A stretch of DNA of 64,000 nt from Tepidibacter mesophilus (GTDB taxonomy: Bacteria; Bacillota; Clostridia; Peptostreptococcales; Peptostreptococcaceae): the NCBI RefSeq assembly GCF_002724055.1, contig NZ_BDQY01000001.1:62001-126000 (forward strand). Direction: 5' to 3'. Below the pieces are notes generated by a model. It was not told where the DNA came from. It saw only the letters and a list, made by a program, of their open reading frames with translations, and made no database searches. Below, in pieces: positions 8,092 to 18,856 of this stretch. Made by a program: the position numbers and the translations under genes. Within the stretch, counting starts at the first letter, position 1. Each line of letters starts with the position of its first letter.

Positions 8092-11000
8092 TCACAACAG
8101 AGATAGCTGGTTAGTCTCATCAAGGTCTTCAATACAGCCATGTCCTTTTAAGGTTTCAACTACTGTCTTTGAAATCTTAGTCCTTTTTCTCAAGTCCTCT
8201 ATTGAAAGAAACTCTTCCTTTTCTCTTTCTCTAGCTATATTAATAGCGGCATTAGCTCCTACTCCCTGAAGAGCTATTAAAGGCGGTATTAATTTATGAT
8301 CTACTATTTTAAACTGTTTGGCATCTGATTTATAAAGGTCTACTTTTGAAATTTCTATTTTTCTCGCAAACATCTCAACGACAACCTCAAGCACAGTTAG
8401 CATACCTTTTTCTTTAGCAGTAACATCATTCCCAAGATTCTCTATTTCTTTTATTTTACGAATAACTTCATCCTTGCCTTTTATAACCAAATCAGCATCA
8501 AAGTCTTCTGCTTTAGTGGTAAAATACGTAGCATAGAAAGAGTGTGGGTAATACACTTTACAATAAGCTATTCTAAACGACATCATGACATAGGCTACTG
8601 CATGTGCCTTTGGGAACATATACTTAATCTTATTACAAGAATCTATATACCATTGTGGGACATCATTATTTTTCATTTCTTCTTCATCTTCTGGTGTTAG
8701 ACCTTTACCCTTTCTAACCTTCTCCATTATCTTAAATGAAAGTTTAGGTTTTAGACCTTTGAATATAAGATAATTCATTATGTCATCTCTCGTTGATATA
8801 ACATCTTTTAAAGTAACAACACCATCTCTAACTAAATCCTGAGCATTATTAAGCCAAACATCTGTACCATGTGATAATCCCGATATTCTAACTAATTCTC
8901 CAAAAGTTGTAGGCTGAGTATCTATAAGCATCTGTCTTACGAATTTAGTCCCAAATTCAGGTATCCCAAGACTTCCTATGTTACAGTTAATGTCTTCGCT
9001 AGTAACACCCAAAGCCTCTGTAGATGTAAATATAGACATTGTTTTTTTATCATCAAGAGGTATTTTAGTAGCATTAATTCCTGTTATATCTTCAATCATT
9101 CGTATTATGGTGGGCACATCGTGTCCTAGTATGTCAAGCTTTAGTATTCTACCACTTATAGAGTGATAGTCAAAATGAGTTGTTATAACTCCAGAGGTTG
9201 AATCATTAGCAGGATATTGAATAGGTGAAAAATCGTATATTTCTTTATAATGAGGAACAACCATTACCCCTCCAGGATGCTGTCCCGATGTTCTTTTAAT
9301 ACCAGTACATCCCTTAGATAATCTATTTATTTCTGCTGATGTAGTTTTTATCTCATTTTCTTCAATATACTTTTTTGCAAATCCATAAGCTGTTTTATCC
9401 GCTACAGTTCCTATAGTGCCAGCTCTATATACATATCCTTCCCCAAATAGCACTTCTGTATACTTATGTGCATTAGGTTGATATTCTCCTGCAAAATTAA
9501 GGTCAATATCAGGCTCTTTATCTCCTTCAAAACCCAAAAAAACCTCAAACGGTATATCATGTCCATCTTTTATATAAGGTATTTTACAAACAGGACAATC
9601 TTTATCAGGTAAATCAGCTCCAGATGTATAACTTCCCGTTTCAAAAAATTCAGATCCTAAGCATTTTTCGCATCGGTAATGGGCTGGTAAAGGATTAACC
9701 TCTGTTATATCACTCATAGTGGCTACAAATGATGATCCAACAGATCCCCTTGATCCAACTAAGTATCCATCTTCTAAAGATTTCGTAACCAGTTTTTGTG
9801 ATATTATATATAAAACTGCATACCCATTACTTATTATAGAATTCAACTCTCTCTCAAGTCTCTTTTCAACAACATCTGGAAGTTTTTCGCCATACATACC
9901 ATGAGCCTTTTTATAACACATTTCTCTAAGGTCTTCTTCTGATCCTTCTATAACAGGCGTACAAGTCTCATCAGGTATAGGTTTTATTTCTTCTATTTGA
10001 TCTGCTATTTTATTTGTATTGGTTATAACCACTTCCTCAGCAGTTTTATAATCCAAATAACTAAATTCATCCATCATATTATCCGTAGTTCTAAAATAAA
10101 GCGGAACCTCTTCATTAGCACTTTTAAATCCCTGTGAATGCTTTAATATTTTTCTATATATTTCATCATGAGGATCTATAAAGTGGGTATCTCCTGTTGC
10201 AACAACTAATTTGTCATATTTTTTGCCAAGTTTTATGATTTTTCTATTTATACTTTTAAGTTCTTCATAATCTTTAACAATTTCTTTTTCTATCATAAAT
10301 TTATTATTATCAAGTGGCATTATTTCTAAATAGTCATACAGTTCCAATATTTCCTCTATTTCATATTCTTCTTTATTTTTAAGTACACTTTGATATACCT
10401 CTCCATTTTCACATGCCGACCCTATTAAAAGTCCATCTTTATATTCTTTTAAAACACTTTTAGGTATCCTAGGAGTTTTATAAAAATATTCTATATGCGA
10501 TTTTGATATTAATTTATATAAATTTTTAAGTCCTGTATAGTTCTTAACCAATATAGTTATATGATTACTCCTTATTTTTTTAAAATCAGCAACTTTGAAA
10601 AGTTCATTGACTTGATGTAAATGAGTTGCTCCCTTTTCTTCTAGCATATTTAAAAACTTTATAAATATATTTGCTGTGGCTTCAGCATCATCAACTGCTC
10701 TATGATGATTTTCAAGAGAGACTTTAAGAGCCTTAGCTACTGTATTTAATTTATACCTTTTAAGATTTAAAAGCAATTCTTTTGCAAGATTTATAGTATC
10801 AACATATATATTATTAAACTCCAAAGACATTCTTTTGCAATTTTCTCTTACAAATCCTATATCAAACTCTGCATTATGAGCGACTAAAACACTATCTTGT
10901 ATAAAGTCTAAAAAATCGGGTAATACCTGTTCAATAGTTCTTTCATTTTTAACCATATCATTAGTTATACCTGTAAGTTCCTGAACTTTATGGGGTATAG

Positions 11001-12372
11001 ACTTTTCAGGATTTACTAGAACACTAAACCTATCTACGATTTCAAAATTTTCTATTTTGACAGCGCCTATTTCTGTTATCTTATCATTTTTATTAGAAAA
11101 ACCCGTTGTTTCCAAATCAAATACTACAAAACTTTGGCTTAAAGGCAATTTATTAGGATTTTTTATAACTGGATTAGTATCATCTACTAGATATCCCTCA
11201 ACTCCATAAATAACTTTAACACCATGCTTTTTAGATGCATCCATAGCTTCCGGGAAAGCCTGTACTATACCATGGTCAGTTACCGCTATAGCTTTATGTC
11301 CCCATTTTGCAGCTCTTTCAATAACCTTTGATACAGATGTTATTGCATCCATAGCAGACATTTGAGTATGCAAATGTAGCTCTACTCTTTTTTTATCACC
11401 TTTATCATGTTTTTCTTTTTTCCTTGATTTCTGTATATCAGAAATATTAACAATCAGTTCTTGAGAATAATTATCAAACAAAGCATTACCTCTAATTTTT
11501 AAATAAGAACCTTTATTTATATTATCAACTACACCATCTTTATTATTTTCTCTTAAAAACAATTTGCATTTTATAGAACTTGTATAATCTGTTATAGAAA
11601 TAGTTAATAGAGTTCTCCCCCCCTTTAACTCTCTATTCTCAACATCAAATACTTCCCCTTTAATACATACCCTTCCCGTTTCCGGAGTTATATTCTTAAT
11701 AATTTCAATATGGTCAGTAATACTTTTACCATATATAATATCCGTTTCTTCTTTTGCAGTCTTATATTCATCACTTTTAGTTTCAATTATTTCTGATTTT
11801 GGACTAGCTATAATTCTATTAGAAAGCAGATTGTCCGTTTCCTCATCTTTTTTACTTATATATTTTTTTAAGTCCATATCGCATTTACTTTCAAGATTAA
11901 ATCTAACTCCTAAATCAAAACCTAATTCCTCATTTATCATACTTTTTATAGAATATGAAGCCTTCTTTAACTCTAATATTTTATATATTATTTCATTTTC
12001 TATATTTATAACTAAGCATCTATCTATATATTTCCATTTGATTTTTTCACCAGATGTAATAGATGGAACCATGGATTTCATTATAAACTCTATATTCTGC
12101 CAATATTTTTTTATAACCACACTTTCATCATCTTTAATGTCCATATATCTAATTTTAAATTTTACATCATTAAAAAAGGTGAATTCATTTTTTATCTTAC
12201 ATTCAATCCCTCTAAGTTCAGATATAGTTAATATTTGTTTTGATTCTAAATAAAAGTATACAATTTTATCTTCTTTAAAATAAACTATATTATTCAAAAA
12301 AATATCATCGTATTTTTTATCTAAATTTTTATATACTCCTATTTTTTCTAAATATTTTTTTATACTATCCAT
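8092..12372 (-). CDS. polC: DNA polymerase III alpha subunit, Gram-positive PolC type
   Basis: PolC is the replicative DNA polymerase of low-GC Gram-positives. The 1426 residues hold an N-terminal and OB-fold region (to about 330) and a PHP domain starting HLHTQMSAMDAITSVSK, which is split by a DEDD 3'-5' proofreading exonuclease beginning VVFDLETTGFSNKN near residue 417. The polymerase core follows, with GSRGSVGSSF, a zinc-binding CEKC...CPVC element and the catalytic PDIDLNF near residue 953. TSGQHPGGVMVVP and the C-terminal helix-hairpin-helix and tau-binding regions complete it. The length matches the Bacillus enzyme (about 1437). An AGGAGG site precedes the ATG, and the gene ends at a strong terminator. 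Confidence 0.98.
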   Translation of the reverse strand: MDSIKKYLEKIGVYKNLDKKYDDIFLNNIVYFKEDKIVYFYLESKQILTISELRGIECKIKNEFTFFNDVKFKIRYMDIKDDESVVIKKYWQNIEFIMKSMVPSITSGEKIKWKYIDRCLVINIENEIIYKILELKKASYSIKSMINEELGFDLGVRFNLESKCDMDLKKYISKKDEETDNLLSNRIIASPKSEIIETKSDEYKTAKEETDIIYGKSITDHIEIIKNITPETGRVCIKGEVFDVENRELKGGRTLLTISITDYTSSIKCKLFLRENNKDGVVDNINKGSYLKIRGNALFDNYSQELIVNISDIQKSRKKEKHDKGDKKRVELHLHTQMSAMDAITSVSKVIERAAKWGHKAIAVTDHGIVQAFPEAMDASKKHGVKVIYGVEGYLVDDTNPVIKNPNKLPLSQSFVVFDLETTGFSNKNDKITEIGAVKIENFEIVDRFSVLVNPEKSIPHKVQELTGITNDMVKNERTIEQVLPDFLDFIQDSVLVAHNAEFDIGFVRENCKRMSLEFNNIYVDTINLAKELLLNLKRYKLNTVAKALKVSLENHHRAVDDAEATANIFIKFLNMLEEKGATHLHQVNELFKVADFKKIRSNHITILVKNYTGLKNLYKLISKSHIEYFYKTPRIPKSVLKEYKDGLLIGSACENGEVYQSVLKNKEEYEIEEILELYDYLEIMPLDNNKFMIEKEIVKDYEELKSINRKIIKLGKKYDKLVVATGDTHFIDPHDEIYRKILKHSQGFKSANEEVPLYFRTTDNMMDEFSYLDYKTAEEVVITNTNKIADQIEEIKPIPDETCTPVIEGSEEDLREMCYKKAHGMYGEKLPDVVEKRLERELNSIISNGYAVLYIISQKLVTKSLEDGYLVGSRGSVGSSFVATMSDITEVNPLPAHYRCEKCLGSEFFETGSYTSGADLPDKDCPVCKIPYIKDGHDIPFEVFLGFEGDKEPDIDLNFAGEYQPNAHKYTEVLFGEGYVYRAGTIGTVADKTAYGFAKKYIEENEIKTTSAEINRLSKGCTGIKRTSGQHPGGVMVVPHYKEIYDFSPIQYPANDSTSGVITTHFDYHSISGRILKLDILGHDVPTIIRMIEDITGINATKIPLDDKKTMSIFTSTEALGVTSEDINCNIGSLGIPEFGTKFVRQMLIDTQPTTFGELVRISGLSHGTDVWLNNAQDLVRDGVVTLKDVISTRDDIMNYLIFKGLKPKLSFKIMEKVRKGKGLTPEDEEEMKNNDVPQWYIDSCNKIKYMFPKAHAVAYVMMSFRIAYCKVYYPHSFYATYFTTKAEDFDADLVIKGKDEVIRKIKEIENLGNDVTAKEKGMLTVLEVVVEMFARKIEISKVDLYKSDAKQFKIVDHKLIPPLIALQGVGANAAINIAREREKEEFLSIEDLRKRTKISKTVVETLKGHGCIEDLDETNQLSLL

Positions 12373-12430
12373 AATTCCTCCTAGACAGTTTCAATCTTTT
12401 TTATCATAAAGTCCAATATATAGATTAACA

Positions 12431-12464
12431 CAAAAATTCTAGACTAAAAAGTCTAGAATTTTTC
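12431..12464. terminator. Bidirectional hairpin terminator after ispG
   Basis: AAAATTCTAGACT pairs perfectly with AGTCTAGAATTTT across a 4-base loop. The ispG stop codon lies inside the stem. T runs flank it on both strands. It lies 80 bases before polC, so some read-through or a separate polC promoter is expected. I see no clear promoter in the short gap. Confidence 0.7.
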
Positions 12465-13499
12465 TATTTCCATTATTAATTCAGTTATCAAATCGTCACT
12501 CTTTATTTTTTTTACAATTTCACCCTTTTTAAATAAAATTGCATTTTCATTACCACCCGCTATACCAATATCAGCTTCCCTCGCCTCTCCAGGTCCATTG
12601 ACAGCACAACCCATTATAGCTACAGTCATTTTCTTATCTATATTTTTTATTTGTTCTTCTATCTTTGAAGCTATATTTATTAAATCTATATTACATCTTC
12701 CACAAGTTGGACAAGATATTACTTTAATTCCTTCATCTAATAAACCTACAGATTTTAATATTTCTTTACCTACAAATATTTCTTCTTTAGGATCTCCCGT
12801 TAAAGACACCCTTATAGTATCACCTATTCCTTTAAGTAATAAATATCCTATCCCTATAGATGATTTAATAGTCCCTTTTTTTACACTTCCAGATTCTGTT
12901 ATCCCTATATGGAGCGGATAGTCCACCTTTTCAGACATAAGTTCATATGCTTTTATAGTAGTATGTATATCACTAGATTTTAAAGATAGAACTATATTAT
13001 AAAAGTCCATACTTTCTAAAATTTTTATATGCCTCATTGCACTTTCTACTAAAGCATCAGGTGTAGCCTTTTCATATTTTTCAAGTAAATCTTTTTCTAA
13101 AGATCCTCCATTTACACCTATTCTTATTTTTATATTTTTTTCTTTAGCTTTTTCAACTACCATTCTTACTCTTTCTATACTTCCTATATTTCCGGGATTT
13201 ATTCTAAGTCCATCTACCCCTTGATTTATGGCCTCAATAGCTAATCTATAATCAAAATGTACATCTGCTATAATAGGTATATTTATACCTTTTTTTATTT
13301 GCCCAAGTTTTATAGCAGCATCCATATCAGGGACAGCAACTCTAACTATATCACAACCTACTTCTTCAAGATCTTTTATTTGATTTATTGTAGACTCTAC
13401 ATCCCTTGTATCAGTATTAGTCATTGATTGAATGGATATAGGATTATTCCCTCCTATTTTAACTTTGCCACAATCAACTACTGTTGTTAATTTTTTCAA
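12453..13499 (-). CDS. ispG: 4-hydroxy-3-methylbut-2-enyl diphosphate synthase (flavodoxin/ferredoxin)
   Basis: IspG converts MEcPP to HMBPP in the MEP isoprenoid pathway, using a 4Fe-4S cluster. The TIM-barrel half carries IGGNNPISIQSMTNTDTRDV and ADVHFDYRLA. The cluster ligands are visible as Cys263, Cys266 and Cys298 with Glu305 (CPTCGRCN and MGCAVNGPGE). The length of 348 is that of the short bacterial form. Translation starts at a TTG with AAGGTGATC upstream. In Bacillus this operon slot is held by proS; clostridia often have ispG here beside dxr, another MEP gene. Confidence 0.96.
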   Translation of the reverse strand: MKKLTTVVDCGKVKIGGNNPISIQSMTNTDTRDVESTINQIKDLEEVGCDIVRVAVPDMDAAIKLGQIKKGINIPIIADVHFDYRLAIEAINQGVDGLRINPGNIGSIERVRMVVEKAKEKNIKIRIGVNGGSLEKDLLEKYEKATPDALVESAMRHIKILESMDFYNIVLSLKSSDIHTTIKAYELMSEKVDYPLHIGITESGSVKKGTIKSSIGIGYLLLKGIGDTIRVSLTGDPKEEIFVGKEILKSVGLLDEGIKVISCPTCGRCNIDLINIASKIEEQIKNIDKKMTVAIMGCAVNGPGEAREADIGIAGGNENAILFKKGEIVKKIKSDDLITELIMEIEKF

Positions 13500-13510
13500 A
13501 AGATCACCTT

Positions 13511-14506
13511 CTATTTTATTATTCTAGATACATCATTATAAATTGTAAATACCATCAAAAGCATCAATGCAACAAATCCTACAAAATGTATAGAACCTTC
13601 TCTTTCAGGATCCATTTTCTTCCCTCTAATAAGCTCTATAATTAAGAATACAATTCTCCCTCCATCTAAAGCTGGCACAGGAAGTAAATTAAATAATCCT
13701 AAATTTATACTTATAACGGCTGCCAAAAATATAACATTTATTATACCAGCATCCGCTGCTTGGCCTACTACATTTATTATGCCTACAGGACCTGCAACTT
13801 CATCTTTAGATACATTTCCAGTTATGGCTTTTCCCAGGAAATCTATCATCTGCCCTAATATAGAAAATGTTTGGTTCACTGCATATTTAAAGGATGATAT
13901 TATATTTTTTTCATATTTAGGTTCTATACCTATAATTTTTTTGCCATTTTCATGTTTAGGTTTAATATTGTACTCCAGTACATTATCATCTCTTTGTACT
14001 TTAATGTTTATATCGTCAGTATTAGAAGCAGATATTGTTTTTCTTATATCATCCCAATTCTTTATACTAGAATCATTTATTTTTAATATCTTATCTCCTT
14101 GTTTAATTCCGACTTGTTGAGCTGGTAAGTTATCAACAGTCTTTTCTATAGTAGTTCCTGGAACTCCCTTATACATAAACATTACCGTAAACAACAATAT
14201 AGCTAATATAAAGTTCATCACAGGCCCAGCAAATACTATGCTTATCTTTTGGAATATAGTTTTGTTGTTAAAACTTCTAGGGTCACTAGACTCTTCATCT
14301 TCACCCTCCATTCTAACATATCCACCTATAGGTAATAATCTAAGTGAATACTCTGTTTCATAGCCCTTATATGCATAAATTTTAGGTCCCATTCCTATAG
14401 CAAATTCATGTACTTTAACCCCCGCTTTTTTAGCAACTATAAAATGACCAAACTCATGAAACAAAACAAGTATTCCAAATACTATAAGAGATATAATGAT
14501 ATTCAT
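13511..14506 (-). CDS. rseP: Site-2 intramembrane zinc metalloprotease RseP
   Basis: This S2P-family protease cleaves anti-sigma factors and leftover signal peptides within the membrane. The zinc motif HEFGH lies at residues 17-21 in the first membrane segment. One PDZ domain occupies about residues 110-190 (GIKQGDKILKINDSSIKNWDD), and the third zinc ligand is in NLLPVPALDGGR near residue 279. The 331-residue length with a single PDZ is the Gram-positive RasP form. It lies between dxr and ispG with gaps of about 12 bases, and GAAGGTGA precedes the ATG. Confidence 0.95.
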   Translation of the reverse strand: MNIIISLIVFGILVLFHEFGHFIVAKKAGVKVHEFAIGMGPKIYAYKGYETEYSLRLLPIGGYVRMEGEDEESSDPRSFNNKTIFQKISIVFAGPVMNFILAILLFTVMFMYKGVPGTTIEKTVDNLPAQQVGIKQGDKILKINDSSIKNWDDIRKTISASNTDDINIKVQRDDNVLEYNIKPKHENGKKIIGIEPKYEKNIISSFKYAVNQTFSILGQMIDFLGKAITGNVSKDEVAGPVGIINVVGQAADAGIINVIFLAAVISINLGLFNLLPVPALDGGRIVFLIIELIRGKKMDPEREGSIHFVGFVALMLLMVFTIYNDVSRIIK

Positions 14507-14518
14507 ATTTTCACCTTC

Positions 14519-15670
14519 CTATTTTATACTTTCTTTTATAAATTTTCTGCTCCAATCATCTATATACAATATTTCTTCTAATGTAGGTTCCTCTATGCTA
14601 GAATGTTTTTCCAATGCTTTTTCTATATACATTGGTATATCATAAAATTTAATTTTATCATTCAAAAATTCACTTACTAAAATTTCATTAGCTGCATTTA
14701 GAACAGTAGCATAGGTTCCACCTTTTTCTAATGAATCATAAGCAAGTTTTAAACATGGGAAAGTATTAGTATCGGCTTTTTCAAATGTTAGTGAACTTAT
14801 TTTTGCAAGGTCTAATCTTTCATAATCATTATATATTCTATTAGGGTATGAAAGAGCATATTGTATCGGAAGTTTCATATCAGGATTTCCAAGTTGAGCT
14901 ATAACAGAACCATCTATGAATTGTACCATAGAATGTACTATACTCTGAGGATGAACCAGTACATCTATGTCACTTGAATCAACTTCAAACAACCACTTTG
15001 CTTCTATAACTTCAAGACCTTTGTTCATTAAAGTCGCTGAATCTATACTTATTTTTCTCCCCATACTCCAATTAGGATGTTTTAAAGCTTCATTTTTAGT
15101 TACATTTATAAGTTGTTCCTTTGTTTTATTTCTAAAAGGCCCTCCTGACGCTGTTAATATAATTTTCTCGATTTCTTTATTACTTTCTCCATTTAGACAT
15201 TGAAATATAGCAGAATGTTCACTATCAACTGGTAAAATATTAACTCCCATTTTTTTAGCTTCATTCATAACTAAGCTACCTGCTGTTACAAATGTTTCTT
15301 TATTTGCCAAAGCTATTGTTTTTCTATGTTTAATAGCTTCCAAAGTGGGAACTAACCCTATCATTCCCACGAGAGCTGTCAAGACTATATCTACAGATTC
15401 TAAAGATGCTATAACTTTTAATCCTTCCATTCCAGAATATATATCTACATTTACTTCCTTTGGTAGAATTTTTTTTAATTCATTAGATTTTTCTTCATTA
15501 TATACAGCAACTACTTCTGGTCTAAACTCTATTATCTGATTTTTAAGAGTTTCTATGCTAGTATTTACTGCTAATGCTTCTATTTTAAATTTATCTTTAT
15601 TATTTCTAACAACATCTAAAGCTTGAGTTCCAATAGAGCCTGTTGATCCTAAAATAGATATCTTTTTCAC
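14519..15670 (-). CDS. dxr: 1-deoxy-D-xylulose 5-phosphate reductoisomerase
   Basis: Dxr makes MEP from DXP with NADPH, the committed step of the MEP pathway. The NADPH loop [14 protein letters not shown] is at the start, followed by LANKETFV, the metal-binding [12 protein letters not shown] and the substrate loop [21 protein letters not shown]. The 383 residues match the family. The start is a GTG with GAAGGG 9 bases upstream. Confidence 0.97.
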   Translation of the reverse strand: MKKISILGSTGSIGTQALDVVRNNKDKFKIEALAVNTSIETLKNQIIEFRPEVVAVYNEEKSNELKKILPKEVNVDIYSGMEGLKVIASLESVDIVLTALVGMIGLVPTLEAIKHRKTIALANKETFVTAGSLVMNEAKKMGVNILPVDSEHSAIFQCLNGESNKEIEKIILTASGGPFRNKTKEQLINVTKNEALKHPNWSMGRKISIDSATLMNKGLEVIEAKWLFEVDSSDIDVLVHPQSIVHSMVQFIDGSVIAQLGNPDMKLPIQYALSYPNRIYNDYERLDLAKISSLTFEKADTNTFPCLKLAYDSLEKGGTYATVLNAANEILVSEFLNDKIKFYDIPMYIEKALEKHSSIEEPTLEEILYIDDWSRKFIKESIK

Positions 15671-15704
15671 GTTATCAATCCCTTCTTAAGCAACGTAATA
15701 TAAT

Positions 15705-15726
15705 AGCTTCAGAAAATTCTGAAGCT
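15705..15726 (-). repeat. Hairpin between cdsA and dxr
   Basis: AGCTTCAG pairs with CTGAAGCT across a 6-base loop, extendable to 10 bp. There is no real U tract on either strand (ATTATATT on the minus strand). It may be a weak terminator, an RNA-processing site or a stability element between two co-directional genes. Confidence 0.5.
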
Positions 15727-15763
15727 CTAAAGTTAAATTTATTCTTTTCACTTATATTTTAAT

Positions 15764-16540
15764 TTATCTTATAAAAAAGTATATATAATAATAAACAAAA
15801 GGAGCTGTTAAAATTATACTATCAAATCTATCTAATATACCTCCATGTCCAGGTATTAATTTTCCATAATCTTTAATTTCCAAAAACCTTTTTATTGAAG
15901 ATGCAAATAAATCTCCAATTTGAGCTATCATGCTTCCTATAAGTCCAATCAAACCCATATGTATTAAATCAAACCCAAATATATACCCAAATACAATACA
16001 AGATAATGAACTTCCTATAACTCCACCTATACTTCCTTCTATAGTCTTTTTAGGGCTAACTTCGGGTATTAATTTATGCTTACCAAAAAAATAACCACTA
16101 AAATAAGCAAATGTATCTGTCATCCATGCTATTATAAAAATTAAGTATATGTAATTATAATTTGAAATTTTTGTAATCAATATAATATGACTCAAAAAAT
16201 AGGGTATATATATTATTCCTAGAAAAGTTATACCCATATCAATAATATTATACTTTCTCATTACAAGTAATATACATAATATAAAAAAAACAATAAAAAA
16301 ACTACATGTTACATATGTACTATCAATTTGTGAAATCACACCAAAATAAATACTTAGAGTGGATAAATATCCTAACCAACTAACACTATTAAAATTTTTA
16401 TTTCTAAAGGCGTCGTAAAATTCTTTTATAGCAATTAATGAAATCACTGTAACACCTAAATATAAAGGAATTCCTCCATTTATTAAGATAAATGCTAAAA
16501 CTGGCAATAATATTATCGAAGATACTATTCTAATAAACAT
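15764..16540 (-). CDS. cdsA: Phosphatidate cytidylyltransferase
   Basis: CdsA makes CDP-diacylglycerol, the precursor of membrane phospholipids. The protein is a polytopic membrane protein with about seven hydrophobic segments and ends in the CDS signature, SSIKRFLEIKDYGKLIPGHGG and then DRFDS. The ATG at 16540 was chosen because AGGAGG stands 7 bases upstream; it gives 258 residues and starts directly with the first membrane helix. The adjacent uppS stops 10 bases before this start, so coupling is likely. Confidence 0.94.
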   Translation of the reverse strand: MFIRIVSSIILLPVLAFILINGGIPLYLGVTVISLIAIKEFYDAFRNKNFNSVSWLGYLSTLSIYFGVISQIDSTYVTCSFFIVFFILCILLVMRKYNIIDMGITFLGIIYIPYFLSHIILITKISNYNYIYLIFIIAWMTDTFAYFSGYFFGKHKLIPEVSPKKTIEGSIGGVIGSSLSCIVFGYIFGFDLIHMGLIGLIGSMIAQIGDLFASSIKRFLEIKDYGKLIPGHGGILDRFDSIILTAPFVYYYIYFFIR

Positions 16541-16550
16541 ATAAATCCTC

Positions 16551-17285
16551 CTATTTAAGTCCTCCAAATCTTCTTTCCCTATTTTGATAATCCAAAATAA
16601 GTTTATGTAAATTTTCTTTTCTAAAGTCCGGCCAGTATATATCAGAAAACCAAAATTCAGAATATGCTATTTCCCATAATAAAAAATTACTAATTCTATA
16701 TTCGCCACTAGGTCTAACTAATATATCTGGGTCTGGTAATAATTTGGTACTTAAATAGTTCCTAATAAACTCTTCGTCAACATCATCTATACCAATCTTT
16801 TCATTCTCATAATCTTTAAGTATATTAACAATAGCATTTTTTATATCATTTCTACTTCCATAATTTAAAGCCAATGTAAGCGTTAATCCTGTATTATATT
16901 TAGTAAGTTCTTTTGATTTTTCAATTTCTTCAACAGCAGGACTAGGTAAACAAGATATATCTCCTATAGTATTAAAAATTACATTATTTTCATGTAATTC
17001 TTTTATTTCTTTTTTTAAATATTGTACTAATAAGTTCATAAGTGCGCTTACTTCATCTTTAGGTCTCTTCCAATTTTCCGTAGAAAAAGCGTACAATGTC
17101 AAATACCCAACTCCTAAGCTACTACATTCTTTAACAATCTCTCTTATAGTTTCAACTCCTGCCTTATGTCCAAACGTTCTAGGTAGAAACCTTTTCTTGG
17201 CCCATCGTCCATTGCCATCCATTATAATAGCTATGTGATTTGGTATATTGTTTTTATCTATATAGGTTAATGTATTTTTCTTCAT
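16551..17285 (-). CDS. uppS: Undecaprenyl diphosphate synthase (isoprenyl transferase)
   Basis: UppS elongates farnesyl diphosphate to the C55 lipid carrier of cell-wall synthesis. Visible motifs are HIAIIMDGNGRWAKKR with the catalytic Asp23, GHKAGVETIREI, LTLYAFSTENWKRP, and the C-terminal DPDILVRPSGEYRISNFLLWE followed by RERRFGG. The start at 17285 uses an ATG with GGAGG 5 bases upstream, giving 244 residues. It stands in the conserved frr-uppS-cdsA-dxr order. Confidence 0.96.
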   Translation of the reverse strand: MKKNTLTYIDKNNIPNHIAIIMDGNGRWAKKRFLPRTFGHKAGVETIREIVKECSSLGVGYLTLYAFSTENWKRPKDEVSALMNLLVQYLKKEIKELHENNVIFNTIGDISCLPSPAVEEIEKSKELTKYNTGLTLTLALNYGSRNDIKNAIVNILKDYENEKIGIDDVDEEFIRNYLSTKLLPDPDILVRPSGEYRISNFLLWEIAYSEFWFSDIYWPDFRKENLHKLILDYQNRERRFGGLK

Positions 17286-17301
17286 ATTTTCCTCCAATCA
17301 A

Positions 17302-17342
17302 ATATTTTTCTAATTCCTTATAATAAGGAATTAGAAAAATAT
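17302..17342 (-). repeat. 19-bp perfect inverted repeat between a small ORF and uppS
   Basis: Two 19-base arms (17302-17320 and 17324-17342) are exact reverse complements with a 3-base loop. They overlap the stop codon of the 66-residue gene and end just upstream of the uppS ribosome binding site. Both flanks are A-rich after the 3' arm, so it lacks the U tract of an intrinsic terminator. Confidence 0.75.
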
Positions 17343-17518
17343 GTGACAACAAGTTCTATATAATCATTTGTTTTTTTGATATTTATAACTCTAGGACATA
17401 CTAATAAGGCTTTATCTTTATGCCCTGTCGTCTCTTTTATTATATACTTTATATTATTATTTTCAAGTATCTGTTTTACTTTTGAAAGTTCGATTCCAAA
17501 CAAATCAAAATAATTCAA
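17318..17518 (-). CDS. Small protein of unknown function between frr and uppS
   Basis: I do not recognise this 66-residue protein. It starts at a TTG with GGAGGTT 6 bases upstream, 1 base after the frr gene on the same strand. It has a mixed alpha/beta pattern with NYFDLFGIELSKVKQIL at the start and a conserved-looking CPRVINIKKTNDYIELVVTYF at the end. No membrane segment or known motif is evident. The good ribosome binding site and the snug fit into the operon support it as a real gene. Its stop lies within a long hairpin that precedes uppS. Confidence 0.7.
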   Translation of the reverse strand: MNYFDLFGIELSKVKQILENNNIKYIIKETTGHKDKALLVCPRVINIKKTNDYIELVVTYFSNSLL

Positions 17519-17519
17519 A

Positions 17520-18077
17520 CTAAACCTCCATTATTTCATTTTCTTTCTTCACTAAAAGTTCATCTATTAATTTTATGTTTTTATCAGTTATTTTTTGAAC
17601 TTCATCTTGTGCCTTTTTTAACTCATCTTCTGTTATTTCAGAATCCTTTTGCATTTTCTTTAGCTTATCGTTAGCATCTCTTCTTTCATTTCTAAGAGCC
17701 ACCTTAGCATTTTCTGCAGTCTTACTAGCCAGTTTAAATAAATCTTTTCTTCTTTCTTCTGTAAGTTGGGGAATTACTATTCTTATCATCTTTCCATCAT
17801 TAGTCGGATTAAATCCTAAATCAGCAAGTTGAATAGCCTTTTCAATACTTCCAAGAGCAGACATATCCCAAGGTTGTATGACTAGACATCTAGGTTCTGG
17901 AGCCGATACAGTAGCTACTTGTTTAAGCGGAGTCTGCGATCCATAATAATCTACCATAACTCTGTCAAGCATTCCAGGGTTAGCTCTACCTGCTCTTATT
18001 ACTCCTAATTCTTCTTTTAAAACAGACATTGTTTTTCCCATTTTCTCTTCTAAAACCTTATAAACTTCTAATATCAT
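17520..18077 (-). CDS. frr: Ribosome recycling factor
   Basis: RRF splits post-termination ribosomes together with EF-G. The 185 residues show the family pattern: [26 protein letters not shown] near the N-terminus, then [18 protein letters not shown] and [11 protein letters not shown], and the long C-terminal helix. AGGAGG precedes the ATG. It lies 2 bases downstream of pyrH, the standard pyrH-frr pair. Confidence 0.97.
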   Translation of the reverse strand: MILEVYKVLEEKMGKTMSVLKEELGVIRAGRANPGMLDRVMVDYYGSQTPLKQVATVSAPEPRCLVIQPWDMSALGSIEKAIQLADLGFNPTNDGKMIRIVIPQLTEERRKDLFKLASKTAENAKVALRNERRDANDKLKKMQKDSEITEDELKKAQDEVQKITDKNIKLIDELLVKKENEIMEV

Positions 18078-18079
18078 TA

Positions 18080-18820
<741 letters not shown>

Positions 18821-18822
18821 CT

Positions 18823-18853
18823 AAAAAAGAGAACACAAAAGTGTTCTCTTTTT
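18823..18853. terminator. Intrinsic terminator after tsf
   Basis: AAAAAGAGAACAC pairs with GTGTTCTCTTTTT around an AAAA loop, with T runs on both strands. It sits between the tsf stop and pyrH. Strong rpsB-tsf transcription would be cut here, while pyrH needs read-through or an unseen promoter. Confidence 0.85.
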
Positions 18854-18856
18854 ATA

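Noticed and set aside
11831-12253. A plus-strand open frame of 140 codons opposite polC, and similar ones opposite fliF (48687-49151), infB and others
   Set aside because: They lie fully within well-supported minus-strand genes, have no ribosome binding sites and have composition expected for an antisense frame of AT-rich coding DNA.
17302-17342. A strong intrinsic terminator between the 66-residue gene and uppS
   Set aside because: The stem is perfect, but the sequence after the 3' arm is A-rich on both strands, with no U tract. It is recorded as an inverted repeat instead.
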